Shown piece by piece: positions 22,961 through 35,395 of a DNA stretch of 64,000 nucleotides. Both the position numbers and the translations under genes were made by a program. This DNA is from Amblyomma americanum (Eukaryota; Arthropoda; Arachnida; Ixodida; Ixodidae): positions 140,094,343 through 140,158,342 of the forward strand of contig NC_135505.1 in the NCBI RefSeq assembly GCF_052857255.1, written 5' to 3'. The notes under the pieces are model-generated. The model did no database searches. It was given only the letters and a program-made list of their open reading frames with translations, and had not been told where the DNA came from. Positions within the stretch are counted from its first letter, which is position 1; each line of letters starts with the position of its first letter.

Positions 22961-24165
22961 TTTCTTACTTTTTTCTCTTAAAACTTTTCCTACAAGTTCA
23001 AAACTCAGCGAGCATACTACCCCACGAGCTTTCTTTCAAAGATACCGCATCAGAACAAAACAGCACACGACGAAAGAACACGCTTGAAAACAGCGCACAG
23101 AAACGACACAGAGAACAGCACCACGCAGCCATAAAACGGCGATAAATGATTGCAGAAGAAGGCAGTGGCAGATCACAGCAAAAAAAAAAGAAAAAAATCT
23201 GAGCAGCATTAGAGGTCCAGCGAAGAAAAATATTACTTTCCTGTTATGCCGGTGAAATACTCGCACACTCGTCCCATAACACACTTCAGTGGTTTTTCGT
23301 TTTGCTGCGTGCTGCGTTACAGTGTTTTGCCGCGGTGATTTTTTTTTTGTGAGCTGTTTTTGTCACCGTGTATTTAAATTATTTCCTGGCGCCTACGAAT
23401 CATACGCCCATAAGCGTCCACGCTAACCATTTTATCGGCCAAGATATTAGCGCGGAAAGTTTTCTCCTTCGTCCTACTGCATAGGCAGCGATGTCAATTG
23501 CAACAGCATCTCCCTGAAACATTTCTTATATAGCTGTCATTGTCAGATTTAGAACAATAATTTTATACGGCCGTTAAGGTATACTACAAAAACAGAGAGG
23601 TGGAGGCTCCATCGTCGGCGATTGTTCTGTACATAATAGTTATGAAAGGAATCAAAGGAACATAGAAAATTCCCAGGCAAGGATCAATTTAAAATACGTA
23701 AAAAGATAACACGCAGCAGTGACCTGATAAGCACACAAAATCACAACCGAGGATTATGTTATCACGTGATAAAGAGGTTATGCTGAGAAGAATAGAAACT
23801 GTAAAAACGAGTTGAGAGAAGCAGATGTAACGTTCTTAGCAATGTTGATAGTAAGCTGTGTTAGCTTGTGCAATTAGGGCCAAGTTCTAGTTGTATTAGG
23901 ATGACGCAATGTACGTGAAGCTTTGAAACTGAACAAAGCGAAAAAGACGGAGGGAAAAAAGCACCTTTGTTATGACTTCTTACTAAAGGAACGGTCGTGA
24001 CTCATCCTCGTCTTTCTCATTCGGTTGACGTCCAAATTTGCGTCATCTCGTTCAGTCGTGCAATTGACAAGAAGGCTTAACTCAGTGGAGAGACGAGGTC
24101 TCCTGCAGGGAAGCAGGTTCAGTCAAGCGCGGACTCAAGGCCGAAGTAACCGGGAGGCAACATTT
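22961..24165. other. Unassigned DNA upstream of the minisatellite
   Basis: No gene is recognised. An open frame from 24025 runs into the first minisatellite unit and ends at 24252. It has no known motif and shares the satellite sequence at its end. Confidence 0.45.
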
Positions 24166-27100
24166 CAGGGAAGAGGACAGGACATGACCGCAAGTATGAT
24201 GGCTTTACTTGAAACGCAGCTCGAGCAGGAAAGAAGTGATAACGGTATCTGAAGGAAGAAGGACAGGACATGAGCGCAAGGATGATGGCTTTACTTGAAA
24301 CGCAGCTCGAGCAGGAAAGAAGTGATAACGGTATCTGAAGGAAGAAGGACAGGACATGACCGCAAGGATGATGGCTTTACTTGAAACGCAGCTCGAGCAG
24401 GAAAGAAGTGATAACGGTATCTGAAGGAAGAAGGACAGGACATGAGCGCAAGGATGATGGCTTTACTTGAAACGCAGCTCGAGCAGGAAAGAAGTGATAA
24501 CGGTATCTGAAGGAAGAAGGACAGGACATGAGCGCAAGGATGATGGCTTTACTTGAAACGCAGCTCGAGCAGGAAAGAAGTGATAACGGTATCTGAAGGA
24601 AGAAGGACAGGACATGAGCGCAAGGATGATGGCTTTACTTGAAACGCAGCTCGAGCAGGAAAGAAGTGATAACGGTATCTGAAGGAAGGACAGGACATGA
24701 CCGCAAGGATGATGGCTTTACTTGGAACGCAGCTCGAGCAGGAAAGAAGTGATAACGGTATCTGAAGGAAGAAGGACAGGACATGACCGCAAGGATGGTG
24801 GCTTTACTTGAAACGCAGCTCGAGCAGGAAAGAAGTGATAACGGTATCTGAAGGAAGAAGGACAGGACATGACCGCAAGGATGATGGCTTTACTTGGAAC
24901 GCAGCTCGAGCAGGAAAGAAGTGATAAAGGTATCTGAAGGAAGGACAGGACAGGACCGCACGGATGATGGCTTTACTTGGAACGCAGCTCGAGCAGGAAA
25001 GAAGTGATAACGGTATCTGAAAGAAGAAGGACAGGACATGACCGCAAGGATGATGGCTTTACTTGAAACGCAGCTCGAGCAGGAAAGAAGTGATAACGGT
25101 ATCTGAAGGAAGAAGGACAGGACATGACCGCAAGGATGATGGCTTTACTTGAAACGCAGCTCGAGCAGGAAAGAAGTGATAACGGTATCTGAAGGAAGGA
25201 CAGGACATGACCGCAAGGATGATGGATTTACTTGGAACGCAGCACGAGCAGGAAAAAAAGTGATAAAGGTATCTGAAGGAAGAAGGACAGGACATGACCG
25301 CATTGATGATGGCTTTACTTGAAACGCAGCTCGAGCAGGAAAGAAGTGATAACGGTATCTGAAGGAAGAAGGACAGGACATGACCGCAAGGATGATGGCT
25401 TTACTTGAAACGCAGCTCGAGCAGGAAAGAATTGATAACGGTATCTGAAGGAAGAAGGACAGGACATGACCGCAAGGATGATGGCTTTACTTGAAACGCA
25501 GCTCGAGCAGGAAAGAAGTGATAACGGTATCTGAAGGAAGAAGGACAGGACATGACCGCAAGGATGATGGCTTTACTTGGAACGCAGCTGGAGCAGGAAA
25601 GTGATAACGGTATCTGAAGGAAGAAGGACAGGACATGACCGCAAGGATGATGGCTTTACTTGAAACGCAGCTCGAGCAGGAAAGAAGTGATAACGGTATC
25701 TGAAGGAAGAAGGACAGGACATGACCGCAAGGATGATGGCTTTACTTGAAACGCAGCTCGAGCAGGAAAGAATTGATAACGGTATCTGAAGGAAGAAGGA
25801 CAGGACATGACCGCAAGAATGATGGCTTTACTTCGAACGCAGCTCGAGCAGGAAAGAAGTGATAACGGTATCTGAAGGAAGAAGGACAGGACATGACCGC
25901 AAGGATGGTGGCTTTACTTGGAACGCAGCTCGAGCAGGAAAGAAGTGATAACGGTATCTAAAGGAAGAAGGACAGGACATGACCGCAAGGATGATGGCTT
26001 TACTTGGAACGCAGCTCGAGCAGGAAAGAAGTGATAACAGTATCTGAAGGAAGAAGGACAGGACATGACCGCAAGGATGATGGCTTTACTTGGAACGCAG
26101 CTCGAGCAGGAAAGAAGTGATAACGGTATCTGAAGGAAGAAGGACAGGACATGACCGCAAGGATGATGGCTTTACTTGGAACGCAGCTCGAGCAGGAAAG
26201 AAGTGATAAAGGTATCTGAAGGAAGGACAGGACAGGACCGCACGGATGATGGCTTTACTTGGAACGCAGCTCGAGCAGGAAAGAAGTGATAACGGTATCT
26301 GAAAGAAGAAGGACAGGACATGACCGCAAGGATGATGGCTTTACTTGAAACGCAGCTCGAGCAGGAAAGAAGTGATAACGGTATCTGAAGGAAGAAGGAC
26401 AGGACATGACCGCAAGGATGATGGCTTTACTTGAAACACAGCTCGAGCAAGAAAGAAGTGATAACGGTATCTGAAGGAAGAAGGACAGGACATGACCGCA
26501 AGGATGATGGCTTTACTTGGAACGCAGCACGAGCAGGAAAAAAAGTGATAAAGGTATCTGAAGGAAGAAGGACAGGACATGACCGCAAGGATGATGGCTT
26601 TACTTGGAACGCAGCACGAGCAGGAAAGAAGTGAAAACGGTATCCGAAGGAAGAAGGACAGGACATGACCGCAAGGATGATGGCTTTACTTGGAACGCAG
26701 CTCGAGCAGGAAAGAAGTGATAACGGTATCTGAAGGAAGAAGGACAGGACATGACCGCAAGGATGATGGCTTTACTTGAAACGCAGCTCGAGCAGGAAAG
26801 AAGTGATAACGGTATCTGAAGGAAGAAGGACAGGAGATGACCGCAAGGATGATGGCTTTACTTGGAACGCAGCTCGAGCAGGAAAGAAGTGATAACGGTA
26901 TCTGAAGGAAGAAGGACAGGACATGACCGCAAGGATGGTGGCTTTACTTGAAACGCAGCTCGAGCAGGAAAGAATTGATAACGGTATCTGAAGGAAGAAG
27001 GACAGGACATGACCGCAAGGATGATGGCTTTACTTGGAACGCAGCTCGAGCAGGAAAGAAGTGATAACGGTATCTGAAGGAAGAAGGACAGGACATGACC

Positions 27101-28970
27101 GCAAGGATGATGGCTTTACTTGGAACGCAGCTCGAGCAGGAAAGAAGTGATAAAGGTATCTGAAGGAAGGACAGGACAGGACCGCACGGTTGATGGCTTT
27201 ACTTGGAACGCAGCTCGAGCAGGAAAGAAGTGATAACGGTATCTGAAAGAAGAAGGACAGGACATGACCGCAAGGATGATGGCTTTACTTGAAACGCAGC
27301 TCGAGCAGGAAAGAAGTGATAACGGTATCTGAAGGAAGAAGGACAGGACATGACCGCAAGGATGATGGCTTTACTTGAAACGCAGCTCGAGCAGGAAAGA
27401 AGTGATAACGGTATCTGAAGGAAGGACAGGACATGACCGCAAGGATGATGGCTTTACTTGGAACGCAGCACGAGCAGGAAAAAAAGTGATAAAGGTATCT
27501 GAAGGAAGAAGGACAGGACATGACCGCAATGATGATGGCTTTACTTGAAACGCAGCTCGAGCAGGAAAGAAGTGATAACGGTATCTGAAGGAAGAAGGAC
27601 AGGACATGACCGCAAGGATGATGGCTTTACTTGAAACGCAGCTCGAGCAGGAAAGAATTGATAACGGTATCTGAAGGAAGAAGGACAGGACATGACCGCA
27701 AGGATGATGGCTTTACTTGAAACGCAGCTCGAGCAGGAAAGAAGTGATAACGGTATCTGAAGGAAGAAGGACAGGACATGACCGCAAGGATGATGGCTTT
27801 ACTTGGAACGCAGCTGGAGCAGGAAAGAAGTGATAACGGTATCTGAAGGAAGAAGGACAGGACATGACCGCAAGGATGATGGCTTTACTTGAAACGCAGC
27901 TCGAGCAGGAAAGAAGTGATAACGGTATCTGAAGGAAGAAGGACAGGACATGACCGCAAGGATGATGGCTTTACTTGAAACGCAGCTCGAGCAGGAAAGA
28001 ATTGATAACGGTATCTGAAGGAAGAAGGACAGGACATGACCGCAAGAATGATGGCTTTACTTCGAACGCAGCTCGAGCAGGAAAGAAGTGATAACGGTAT
28101 CTGAAGGAAGAAGGACAGGACATGACCGCAAGGATGGTGGCTTTACTTGGAACGCAGCTCGAGCAGGAAAGAAGTGATAACGGTATCTGAAGGAAGAAGG
28201 ACAGGACATGACCGCAAGGATGATGGCTTTACTTGGAACGCAGCTCGAGCAGGAAAGAAGTGATAACAGTATCTGAAGGAAGAAGGACAGGACATGACCG
28301 CAAGGATGATGGCTTTACTTGGAACGCAGCTCGAGCAGGAAAGAAGTGATAACGGTATCTGAAGGAAGAAGGACAGGACATGACCGCAAGGATGATGGCT
28401 TTACTTGGAACGCAGCTCGAGCAGGAAAGAAGTGATAAAGGTATCTGAAGGAAGGACAGGACAGGACCGCACGGATGATGGCTTTACTTGGAACGCAGCT
28501 CGAGCAGGAAAGAAGTGATAACGGTATCTGAAAGAAGAAGGACAGGACATGACCGCAAGGATGATGGCTTTACTTGAAACGCAGCTCGAGCAGGAAAGAA
28601 GTGATAACGGTATCTGAAGGAAGAAGGACAGGACATGACCGCAAGGATGATGGCTTTACTTGAAACGCAGCTCGAGCAGGAAAGAAGTGATAACGGTATC
28701 TGAAGGAAGAAGGACAGGACATGACCGCAAGGATGATGGCTTTACTTGGAACGCAGCACGAGCAGGAAAAAAAGTGATAAAGGTATCTGAAGGAAGAAGG
28801 ACAGGACATGACCGCAAGGATGATGGCTTTACTTGGAACGCAGCACGAGCAGGAAAGAAGTGATAACGGTATCCGAAGGAAGAAGGACAGGACATGACCG
28901 CAAGGATGATGGCTTTACTTGGAACGCAGCACGAACAGGAAAAAAGTGATAGAGGTATCTGGTGAAGAGC
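24166..28970 (+). repeat. 86-bp minisatellite array with higher-order duplication
   Basis: About 56 head-to-tail copies of an 86-bp unit (GGACAGGACATGACCGCAAG ... GAAAGAAGTGATAACGGTAT). A common 83-bp variant lacks one GAA. Marker variants recur at a fixed spacing: the GACAGGACAGGACCGCACGG variant at 24941, 26223, 27167 and 28452, the AAGAATGATGG variant at 25815 and about 28044, and ATAACAGTATC at 26036 and 28265. All give an offset of about 2226-2229 bp, so a 26-unit block was duplicated. 86 is not a multiple of three, so open frames on either strand cycle and are not genes. Confidence 0.95.
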
Positions 28971-30029
28971 AGAAATTTTTTCTGCGGCATTGAAATCCGC
29001 ACGCGTGCTACACTGCGCCGAGGAAAAGGTTTGGGTAGAGTAAGGGACCAAAGAAGATAGCAAGCACGTGGAATAAATTATCACATATTAATATACTATC
29101 TTGGCGCATTAATTAGCGTACACTTATTGGCATTAGCGGCTGAGATGTCTCGAGTGGCAGGTCCAGTTTGACGTTTTGCGGGCGACCGCCCGCTTGGGCG
29201 TCTCGCATGTCCATTGTGGTATCTATACGCCACATGCATACTCAGCTTTCTTCCTCTTGCGGTCTTCAGTTCGATCGCGTTCCCGGCACATTTCACGTAC
29301 TCAAGGGCCCGCTTGCACGAAGAAACTGGTCTAGTTCTGAGTGCTGTCTTATTCGCAGTCTTATTCCCGACCTCATCCGCTCTCTTCAATCCCTCCGTCC
29401 CTGTCACGTTTGCCTTCTCATGGAATCCATTACGCTACCTTTCAAAACCTCGGTTATCTTACCTTCTCATTACATAGACCACCCAGGTATGTCTCCTTAT
29501 CTCTAATTTGTCCTAACTCGAGGTTGTTCTCTATTCCGCGCTGTTCTTTTTTTTTGTGTCACTTCTCGCTCATAATCGAAAGCATGGAGACAGTTCTGCA
29601 GGTACCTCGAAGCGACAGTAGACGGGGGGAATGCACTGATTGTGACGATTTCAGATACCTTTAACGTGTAGGGTACGGGGTCACCTTTACTGTGATATCG
29701 ATAGCCCGACTACGCATGCTCGAATTTTAGTAGAGATGACCGCGGGGTTTACTTGCTGGCAACAGTTAGACGCTATGCGCCTTGATTCGAACAGAGTTTC
29801 GCACTTAATTGCCGACCGCGCGAATTTTCACGGTTCCGATAAACCGCACCGAAATATCGGAACGGAGGTGCTGCGCGCCCGTGTAATGTCATGTGCGTAC
29901 GGCCCCTAGGTTTCGAGTCTTGTTCCTAAGTTATGTTGAAAGCGTCATAGCTTTGATCGTAGCTGTATGGATTACGGTACATGAACAGTGCTTTCCGCCT
30001 TTTTTATTTTTACGAAATATACACAATAA
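28971..30029. other. Unassigned intergenic DNA
   Basis: I see no gene in this stretch. Overlapping open frames of about 100 codons on both strands at 29096-29664 have no recognisable domain. Confidence 0.45.
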
Positions 30030-30285
30030 CTCACTGCGGTTGCTCAATGGTTAGAGCACTCGGCTTCTCAGCCTCAGGATCTGGGTTCGATCCCGGCCGG
30101 GGCGGCCGCGTTAAGATGGAGACGCAACACAAAAAAGCGCCTGTGCGATGTGAGTACAGATTAAAGGCCCCAAGTGGTACAAATTAATTAACTTCGGCGC
30201 CCCTCACATTGTTGAGTTTAACGCCCCGAATCGACACATGCACAATGTATAGTCAATGATTCGAGGCATTAAAACCAACAACTTA
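30030..30285 (+). mobile_element. tRNA-derived SINE, variant subfamily
   Basis: The head has TGCTCAATGGTTAGAGCACT (A-box-like) and GGGTTCGATCCC (B-box), then GCGGCCGCG and a diverged body (GCGATGTGAGTACAG). The 3' part ends near GGCATTAAAACCAACAAC. The head could be mistaken for a tRNA gene, but the body and repeat context show it is a SINE. Confidence 0.75.
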
Positions 30286-31180
30286 CTATTCACTAAAATG
30301 CATATTGAAAGGAAAGCTCACCTGAACAGTCAAATGACAAATAGCACCTGATGACCCATAATATCCACATGCATGGGGATAAAAGACAAAGTACCGCCAC
30401 ATCCAAGACTTCCTGAACTACCTTTTATTCCAAGCTCACTTCAACATCCATGACCTAGCAACCTGCCTACGTTACCATGTTTGTGGCGTACATGGCCATC
30501 TATTTAGCGTACCCTTTTAAAGACTTACAAGGTGTTTGTAGTTATCAAGGCAGGCTTGTACCATAATTTCTGTAATATAGCCCGCTGGGCTACACATATT
30601 TTCAAGTTAAAATTTGAGGCCTTGCAGGCAATCTGTGCGTGTCGTGGGGGCTGCAGAGCATTTCCTTCTCCAATATCACCCAGTGTAGCATGAAATGATA
30701 AACGTGATTCTACGCAGAAAAAAATTATTTCAGTCAAAGTTTAGACAAGCGGATACAGTATATACACCGGCTCCGAGCATTATAACTGAAATTGCGGTAC
30801 AAAAGCTGCTATTCAAATGAGCTCTGCAGTGCCTGCAAAAAAGTTCGCTGCAAAATACGGACAGTAAGGTAGGGGAAGATCTCGAGTTCAAAATCTGAAA
30901 TTCATTTCTGAATCCAAATAAAGAACCAAGATAATGTAAACGATAAGCTGAAAAAAAAGATCTGAATGAACCTGAATCGAAAGTTCAAAACCTGGCCTAC
31001 GCAGCGAAGCGCAAGCGCATTTAATTTACTCGTCTCTGCAGACAAGAAGCCCGAAGCGCGATAAAGCTGAATTGGAATGAAAATGAAAAAAAAAATGCCG
31101 CATGGGGTAAACTTAAGCAAGAACGGTCCGTTTCTGTATCGTCAACTTCATACGCTACCCACAGCAATGCCACAGCACAA
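30286..31180. other. Unassigned intergenic DNA
   Basis: I see nothing recognisable as a gene in this stretch. AT-rich, with A-runs near 30951 and 31087. Confidence 0.45.
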
Positions 31181-31189
31181 AGCATTTCA

Positions 31190-31990
31190 ACGACGGTGCC
31201 GCGCAAAGCAGAATTCTAGAATTAAATCGCGAGCGGGGCGCCAACGAGTCCTGGGAGAAAAACGGAGCGCTCGCTTCTCGCTTCGTTTGCATGCAACTCC
31301 AATCACGGCTATTACGCCGGCGGCGGCCCGAACAACGACGTCGCCTACGCCGCAAACACGGGTCTGTTCCAGCGCACCTGAGCTGGCGAGCGAGCGTCAG
31401 TGAGGCGGTGAGCAGTAAATCTAGCGTGGCCCGAGAAGCTGCACGACGGCGGACGAACGCGCGCGTTGCCGCGACGAAGCGCCAACCAAACTCCAGCCAA
31501 AACCTGGCGACGAGAAGGGGGGGGGGGGGGGGGGGTGTCCGGAGCGGAACGCTCCGACTCCGCTGCCCTCATAAACCACCCTCTCCACCACGACACGCCG
31601 GCGCGAGCACAAACGCACACACGAACTCCTCACCTCGTAACGCGCTTGGCGGAGCACTCCCGCCAACTCCCTCCTCCCTTTCCGCCAACGTCGTGACGCA
31701 TCCCTCTCCCTATTTCCCCATTCTCGACCCCTCCCACTTCCCTAGCCGCCTTTTCGTCAGGGATTAAAAATGCATGGGACGCACCCAGCCGTTGCCAGGG
31801 GCAACCGTGATCAACCGAGGGAAAACGGCCCCCGGGTTGGGCCCGTGGGGAAGCGACGGATGCGCCCTCTCCCGCCAGACTCGCGCAGCGGCGCTGCGGC
31901 GCACCTTAAGGCGAACGAAGCGTGCCCGGCGCATCTCGTTTTTGGGAGCGCTGTCGCTCGCTAGGGGGAGCGCGCGCAAACCTCTCCCCA
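31190..31990. promoter_or_regulatory. CpG-rich block with G19 run and X-box-like site
   Basis: CpG density is high. A run of 19 G lies at 31517-31535. A palindromic GTTGCCAGGGGCAAC at 31791-31805 resembles an RFX X-box but has a 3-base centre. Open frames are Arg/Pro-rich on both strands. It could be a promoter or first exon of an unseen gene. This is inferred from composition and one motif. Confidence 0.3.
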
Positions 31991-33000
31991 AATATCCCCA
32001 AATGAAAAACGGTACAGAGGTTTCTGGGGCGCAATCCAGCCGAATGCTGGGAGACAAAAGAAACTTTCTTTTCGCAGTGTCTTAACTGTTTGCAATATTT
32101 CTTGCCTTTCGTTTATATTCTTAGGCGCTGACATGTCCCGCCCTACGCAGCACATTTTGTTGTTTCCAGGTTCCCGTGATACTTTTTCGCCTCCTCCCTT
32201 CCCTACTTCTCTTTCTTCCTTTTTCCTCCTTTCCTGCCTGGGGCGCTTTTCTTTGGCGACCCAACGGGAGGGTTTTGTTCGAGCACGGATTATATCCTTG
32301 AAAGCAGGCTCTATTTTGCGACGGCCATGCTATCTTTCTTCGCCGTTGGGGAACCAAAGGGAAAGAGATCATTCTTTCATTTGTTAACAGGTTCATTTAT
32401 TTTCGTGCAGGCAGTGCGGACCTGTTCTATAGACTCAGGAAGAAAAATAACAGGGATAGTTTACAGCAATTGTGTGAGCACACAGTCCATTATGTATTCG
32501 GATAAAGAAATCTCGTTTTCAGGAAGTAACACTTTAAACTGTCCTTTTTACCCTGCACATTTACTCTTGTTACGTGTTGTTTCCATCCTTCATAGGTTTT
32601 AGCCTTTGTCATTCTCCCGTCGCCTTTACCTTTGTTTATTGTTGTCTCCATATTTCGCTCTCGGTTTCACGGTTTTAGCCTCGTTGTTAATCTTGTTTTG
32701 TATCATTCATACGTTTTCAATTTTCTTGCTTTTCTGCTTACTTCTTTTAGTGCTTGCACCTTCATTTTTACTGTTGTTACTGTTGGTTTCACGTCTCATC
32801 CCTTTTGCTTAACAAGTTTTCGCTCGTAATACACAGTCCTGCCAATTTTCATATTTCATTCTCTTTAAATTTTTAGTTTAACCGTCAGGCTCTTTACCTT
32901 CCTCTCTCCTTTTGTCTAGGTGTTAACGGTGTGCAGGCATGCTCTCCAGATTGGCTCTACTGAACTGTTAAACTTATCTGCTGTGTTGGATCCCGTCGGT
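31991..33000. other. Unassigned, pyrimidine-rich DNA
   Basis: Long T/C-rich stretches occur at 32180-32240 and 32600-32830 and give hydrophobic-looking open frames that are composition artefacts. No gene is recognised. Confidence 0.45.
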
Positions 33001-33021
33001 GTCATGTGGTGGTTTGGAGCG

Positions 33022-33056
33022 TATAAAAAGGAATGCTCGAAGCGTTTTCGAATAAA
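33022..33056 (+). promoter_or_regulatory. TATA box followed closely by AATAAA (LTR-like core)
   Basis: TATAAAAAG at 33022-33030 is followed by AATAAA at 33051-33056 and a GT-rich stretch at 33065-33095. A TATA box only about 29 bp ahead of a polyadenylation signal is typical of a compact retroelement LTR. I could not define LTR ends or a second copy, so this is suggestive only. Confidence 0.3.
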
Positions 33057-33169
33057 AGTCGGAAGTGTGAGCTCTGTGTGTGTACGTGTTTCTTGTCTCT
33101 GTCCCTGTTTCTTTCGCGCGTTTCAATCATGAACGAGAAGCACCAACTAGTCCGCCAGAAAACCCTAAA

Positions 33170-33380
33170 GGCGACAGATGGCGCTACGTTCCCGTCAAGA
33201 GTAAAACTTATCCAGTGCCTCCAGTGAAAAGTGCCTACGCCAGCAGCGTCGGGACCAATCAGCGCGTGCGCAGTGGCGGGGCGTGGCACACGGTAAGTGC
33301 CGCTAGTGCGCATGCGCTGACTGGTTCCGACGCGGTACGCGGGCACGCAGCTGACTCGCGCATGGCGCCATCTAACGCCG
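33170..33380. repeat. CpG-rich inverted repeat
   Basis: Arms at about 33246-33279 and 33300-33334 are imperfect inverted copies (GACCAATCAGCGCGTGCGC and the complement of GCGCATGCGCTGACTGGTTC). Weaker symmetry extends outward to GATGGCGC and GCGCCATC. The arms carry CCAAT and NRF1-like GCGCATGCGC words, so it can be read either as a promoter or, more simply, as a foldback element. Confidence 0.55.
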
Positions 33381-34224
33381 CTTGCGCTGTAGCAGAGCGA
33401 GGTCGCGGTGGCCCGTACATGCTATGCTAAATGTCTGTTCATACACCGGCACTCAACACACACACACACACAGACTAAATCATTCACCTATGCTTTCCTT
33501 GCTTTCGATGACTGTGTTAATATTTGTAAGAAATCCATAACGAACCCCCTATTTTCTAATCCCTTTCTGCTCAAAGGCATTTCGGTTATGTCATATTTGA
33601 GGCGGACACAATTGCATATATAGTTGCGACTCCTTCAAAGTTTAAAAAACTAAAAAAAGCTTGCAAATTACGCGCTTCCAGTCATGTGTGGCATAGCCAT
33701 GCATCACAGAGAAATCATATATGCGTCAGAGTCATATCTATGAACGAAATCTTCAAGTCAAACTGCATTTAAAGCACTTCACGATCGATCACGAGTGGAC
33801 ACGATGTGCGGATCAGTCCACTTGCAAATCTAGCTGCGCTCTACTTGTCCGGTCGCTTCGTTGCCCCGCACGCGGCATCGATCGTAGACGTCCCTATTTC
33901 AGGTTTTGATGTCAAGGCGGTGGCACGAATCAATTTCAGCGTGTCCACCCCTTTCTTTGCAAAGGACACGCACTGCGTCAACCAGTAACAGAACGGTGTT
34001 TAGCGTATAACTAGTGCTTACTACATGATAGAGTTTTAGGATAACGTGTTTCCCCAATGTCCCAGCTGAACGTGTCACGCTGAGCTACAATTCACTAACG
34101 GGACTGAACAAATGACTTTAAAGCGTTTATAATTCTACGAAAACGCAGGAGCCGACTTAATGCGCTCCAAAACAGAGTTGGAGATACGCATTTGGCGGCA
34201 TGCTTTGTTCTCTACAGTGAAGCG
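33381..34224. other. Unassigned intergenic DNA
   Basis: I see no gene in this stretch. A short CA dinucleotide run lies near 33455-33472. Confidence 0.45.
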
Positions 34225-34655
34225 GAAGACACTATACTACGCATGAATCACCATGCGATATTCGCCCACGACCGCTAAATAAATTATAATCAATTTTTTT
34301 TTTCTGTCATGCTGTTTCAGTTTCGGTTTCAACAGTCGAACGATGGCTGTGACGTGAAAGACTGCTTTTGTGTCACGTGAGGCATGGAAAAACGTCCATA
34401 TAATCGTTGCTTTATCGTTTTAATTCTCTAAAGTGCTGAAGCCAGCCTTCCTCAGGAGCCGGAATGAAAGCAAATGTTGAAGGAGCAATTAAATTGCACT
34501 TTTTTCATGTCTCATATGACCTGTAACCACACGATGACGTCACTGTCCTCACTCGGATGTTGAAACCGAAACAGCACGAGAAAGAAATGCGATTATCAAT
34601 TATTCAGTGGTCGTAGGAGAACACCAGGCGGTAATCCATGTGTAATAATGCCTTA
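34225..34655. mobile_element. Foldback/MITE-like element, copy 2
   Basis: The left arm (about 34240-34400, from GCATGAATCACC) and right arm (about 34500-34650) are imperfect inverted copies. TCGGTTTCAACAGTC on the left pairs with GATGTTGAAACCGAAAC on the right. It is the same family and orientation as 10655-11075. It has no coding capacity. Ends are approximate. Confidence 0.6.
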
Positions 34656-35103
34656 CGCAATGTTGCAAACAAGAAAAACACGCACCAAAAATTTAGGTGT
34701 CTACTCCTTGAAGTGTGTCTGCCAATTTTTTTCTTCGTATCTTTACATGTCCGGAGAGTGGTCGGAGAGGTCAGCCTCAGCGCCGTCCCACTTGCTGCAG
34801 CTGGCAGCATCCCACTTGCGGCGGCCTCAAGGATGTTTTGCACGTCTTTCGCCCAGCATTAGATTGGTTCGTGCGCCTGCACATTGTGTCTGACAATGAC
34901 GGGTGGCGAGACTCCAGCCATTTTCCGTCCTGAGTGTTGGCCAAGTGCTTAGGGTAGAAAGGATAGAAAGGCGCCGTGGACGCTTCACCGGCGGCGCTTC
35001 TCGATCTAAAGTTGGCCACAGAAACGAAACGGGGAAGGAAAGCCGCCTTACCTGGGCGATCAGTACTGCACGTCCTCATGGCGCTGCACGCACATTAAAT
35101 CCG
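34656..35103. other. Unassigned intergenic DNA
   Basis: I see no recognisable gene in this stretch. The overlapping frames on both strands have no domain. Confidence 0.4.
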
Positions 35104-35392
35104 ATTCTCGAAGATTACCCGCTACAATGGCTCAGTGGTTAGAGCGCTCGGCTACCAAGCCGGAGCACCCGGCCTCGAACCCGGCCGCGGCGGCTGCGTT
35201 TCAATGGAGGCGAAACACAGAAGGCGCCATCTTTAACGTGCACGTTAAAGACCCCCATTTTTATCCTCTTTCTTCCTTTTTTCTTTCGCACCCTCCTATA
35301 TCATTTCCCTTGCGGCGCGGTTGGGCTGTCCACCGAGATATGTGAGACAGTTACTGCGTAATTTCGTTTCCTCAAAAACCAATTTTAATTCT
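35104..35392 (+). mobile_element. Ruka-like SINE
   Basis: The tRNA-like head (TGGCTCAGTGGTTAGAGCGC, then CTCGAACCCGGCCGCGGCGG) leads into a body with an internal deletion, then TTGCGGCGCGGTTGGGC, a GAGATATGTGAGACAG segment and CAAAAACCAATTTTAATT. Full length apart from the internal loss. A second SINE follows immediately at 35396. Confidence 0.85.
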
Positions 35393-35395
35393 CAC

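Noticed and set aside
22655..23087. His/Tyr-rich protein-coding frames
   Set aside because: They are translations of the CCATA microsatellite.
24166..28970. Repeated open frames on both strands of the minisatellite (for example SCPSSFRYRYHFF on minus, GRRTGHDRKDDGFTW on plus) as a repeat protein gene
   Set aside because: The 86-bp unit is not a multiple of three, frames break every few units, there is no start or splice context, and the peptides differ by frame of the same repeat.
24166..28970. CRISPR array
   Set aside because: Units are contiguous without unique spacers, the sequence is in a eukaryotic context and no cas genes are present.
30040..30105. tRNA gene
   Set aside because: A- and B-box words are present, but the sequence is the head of a SINE with the usual body and tail; similar heads at 35110, 35400 and 41620 behave the same way.
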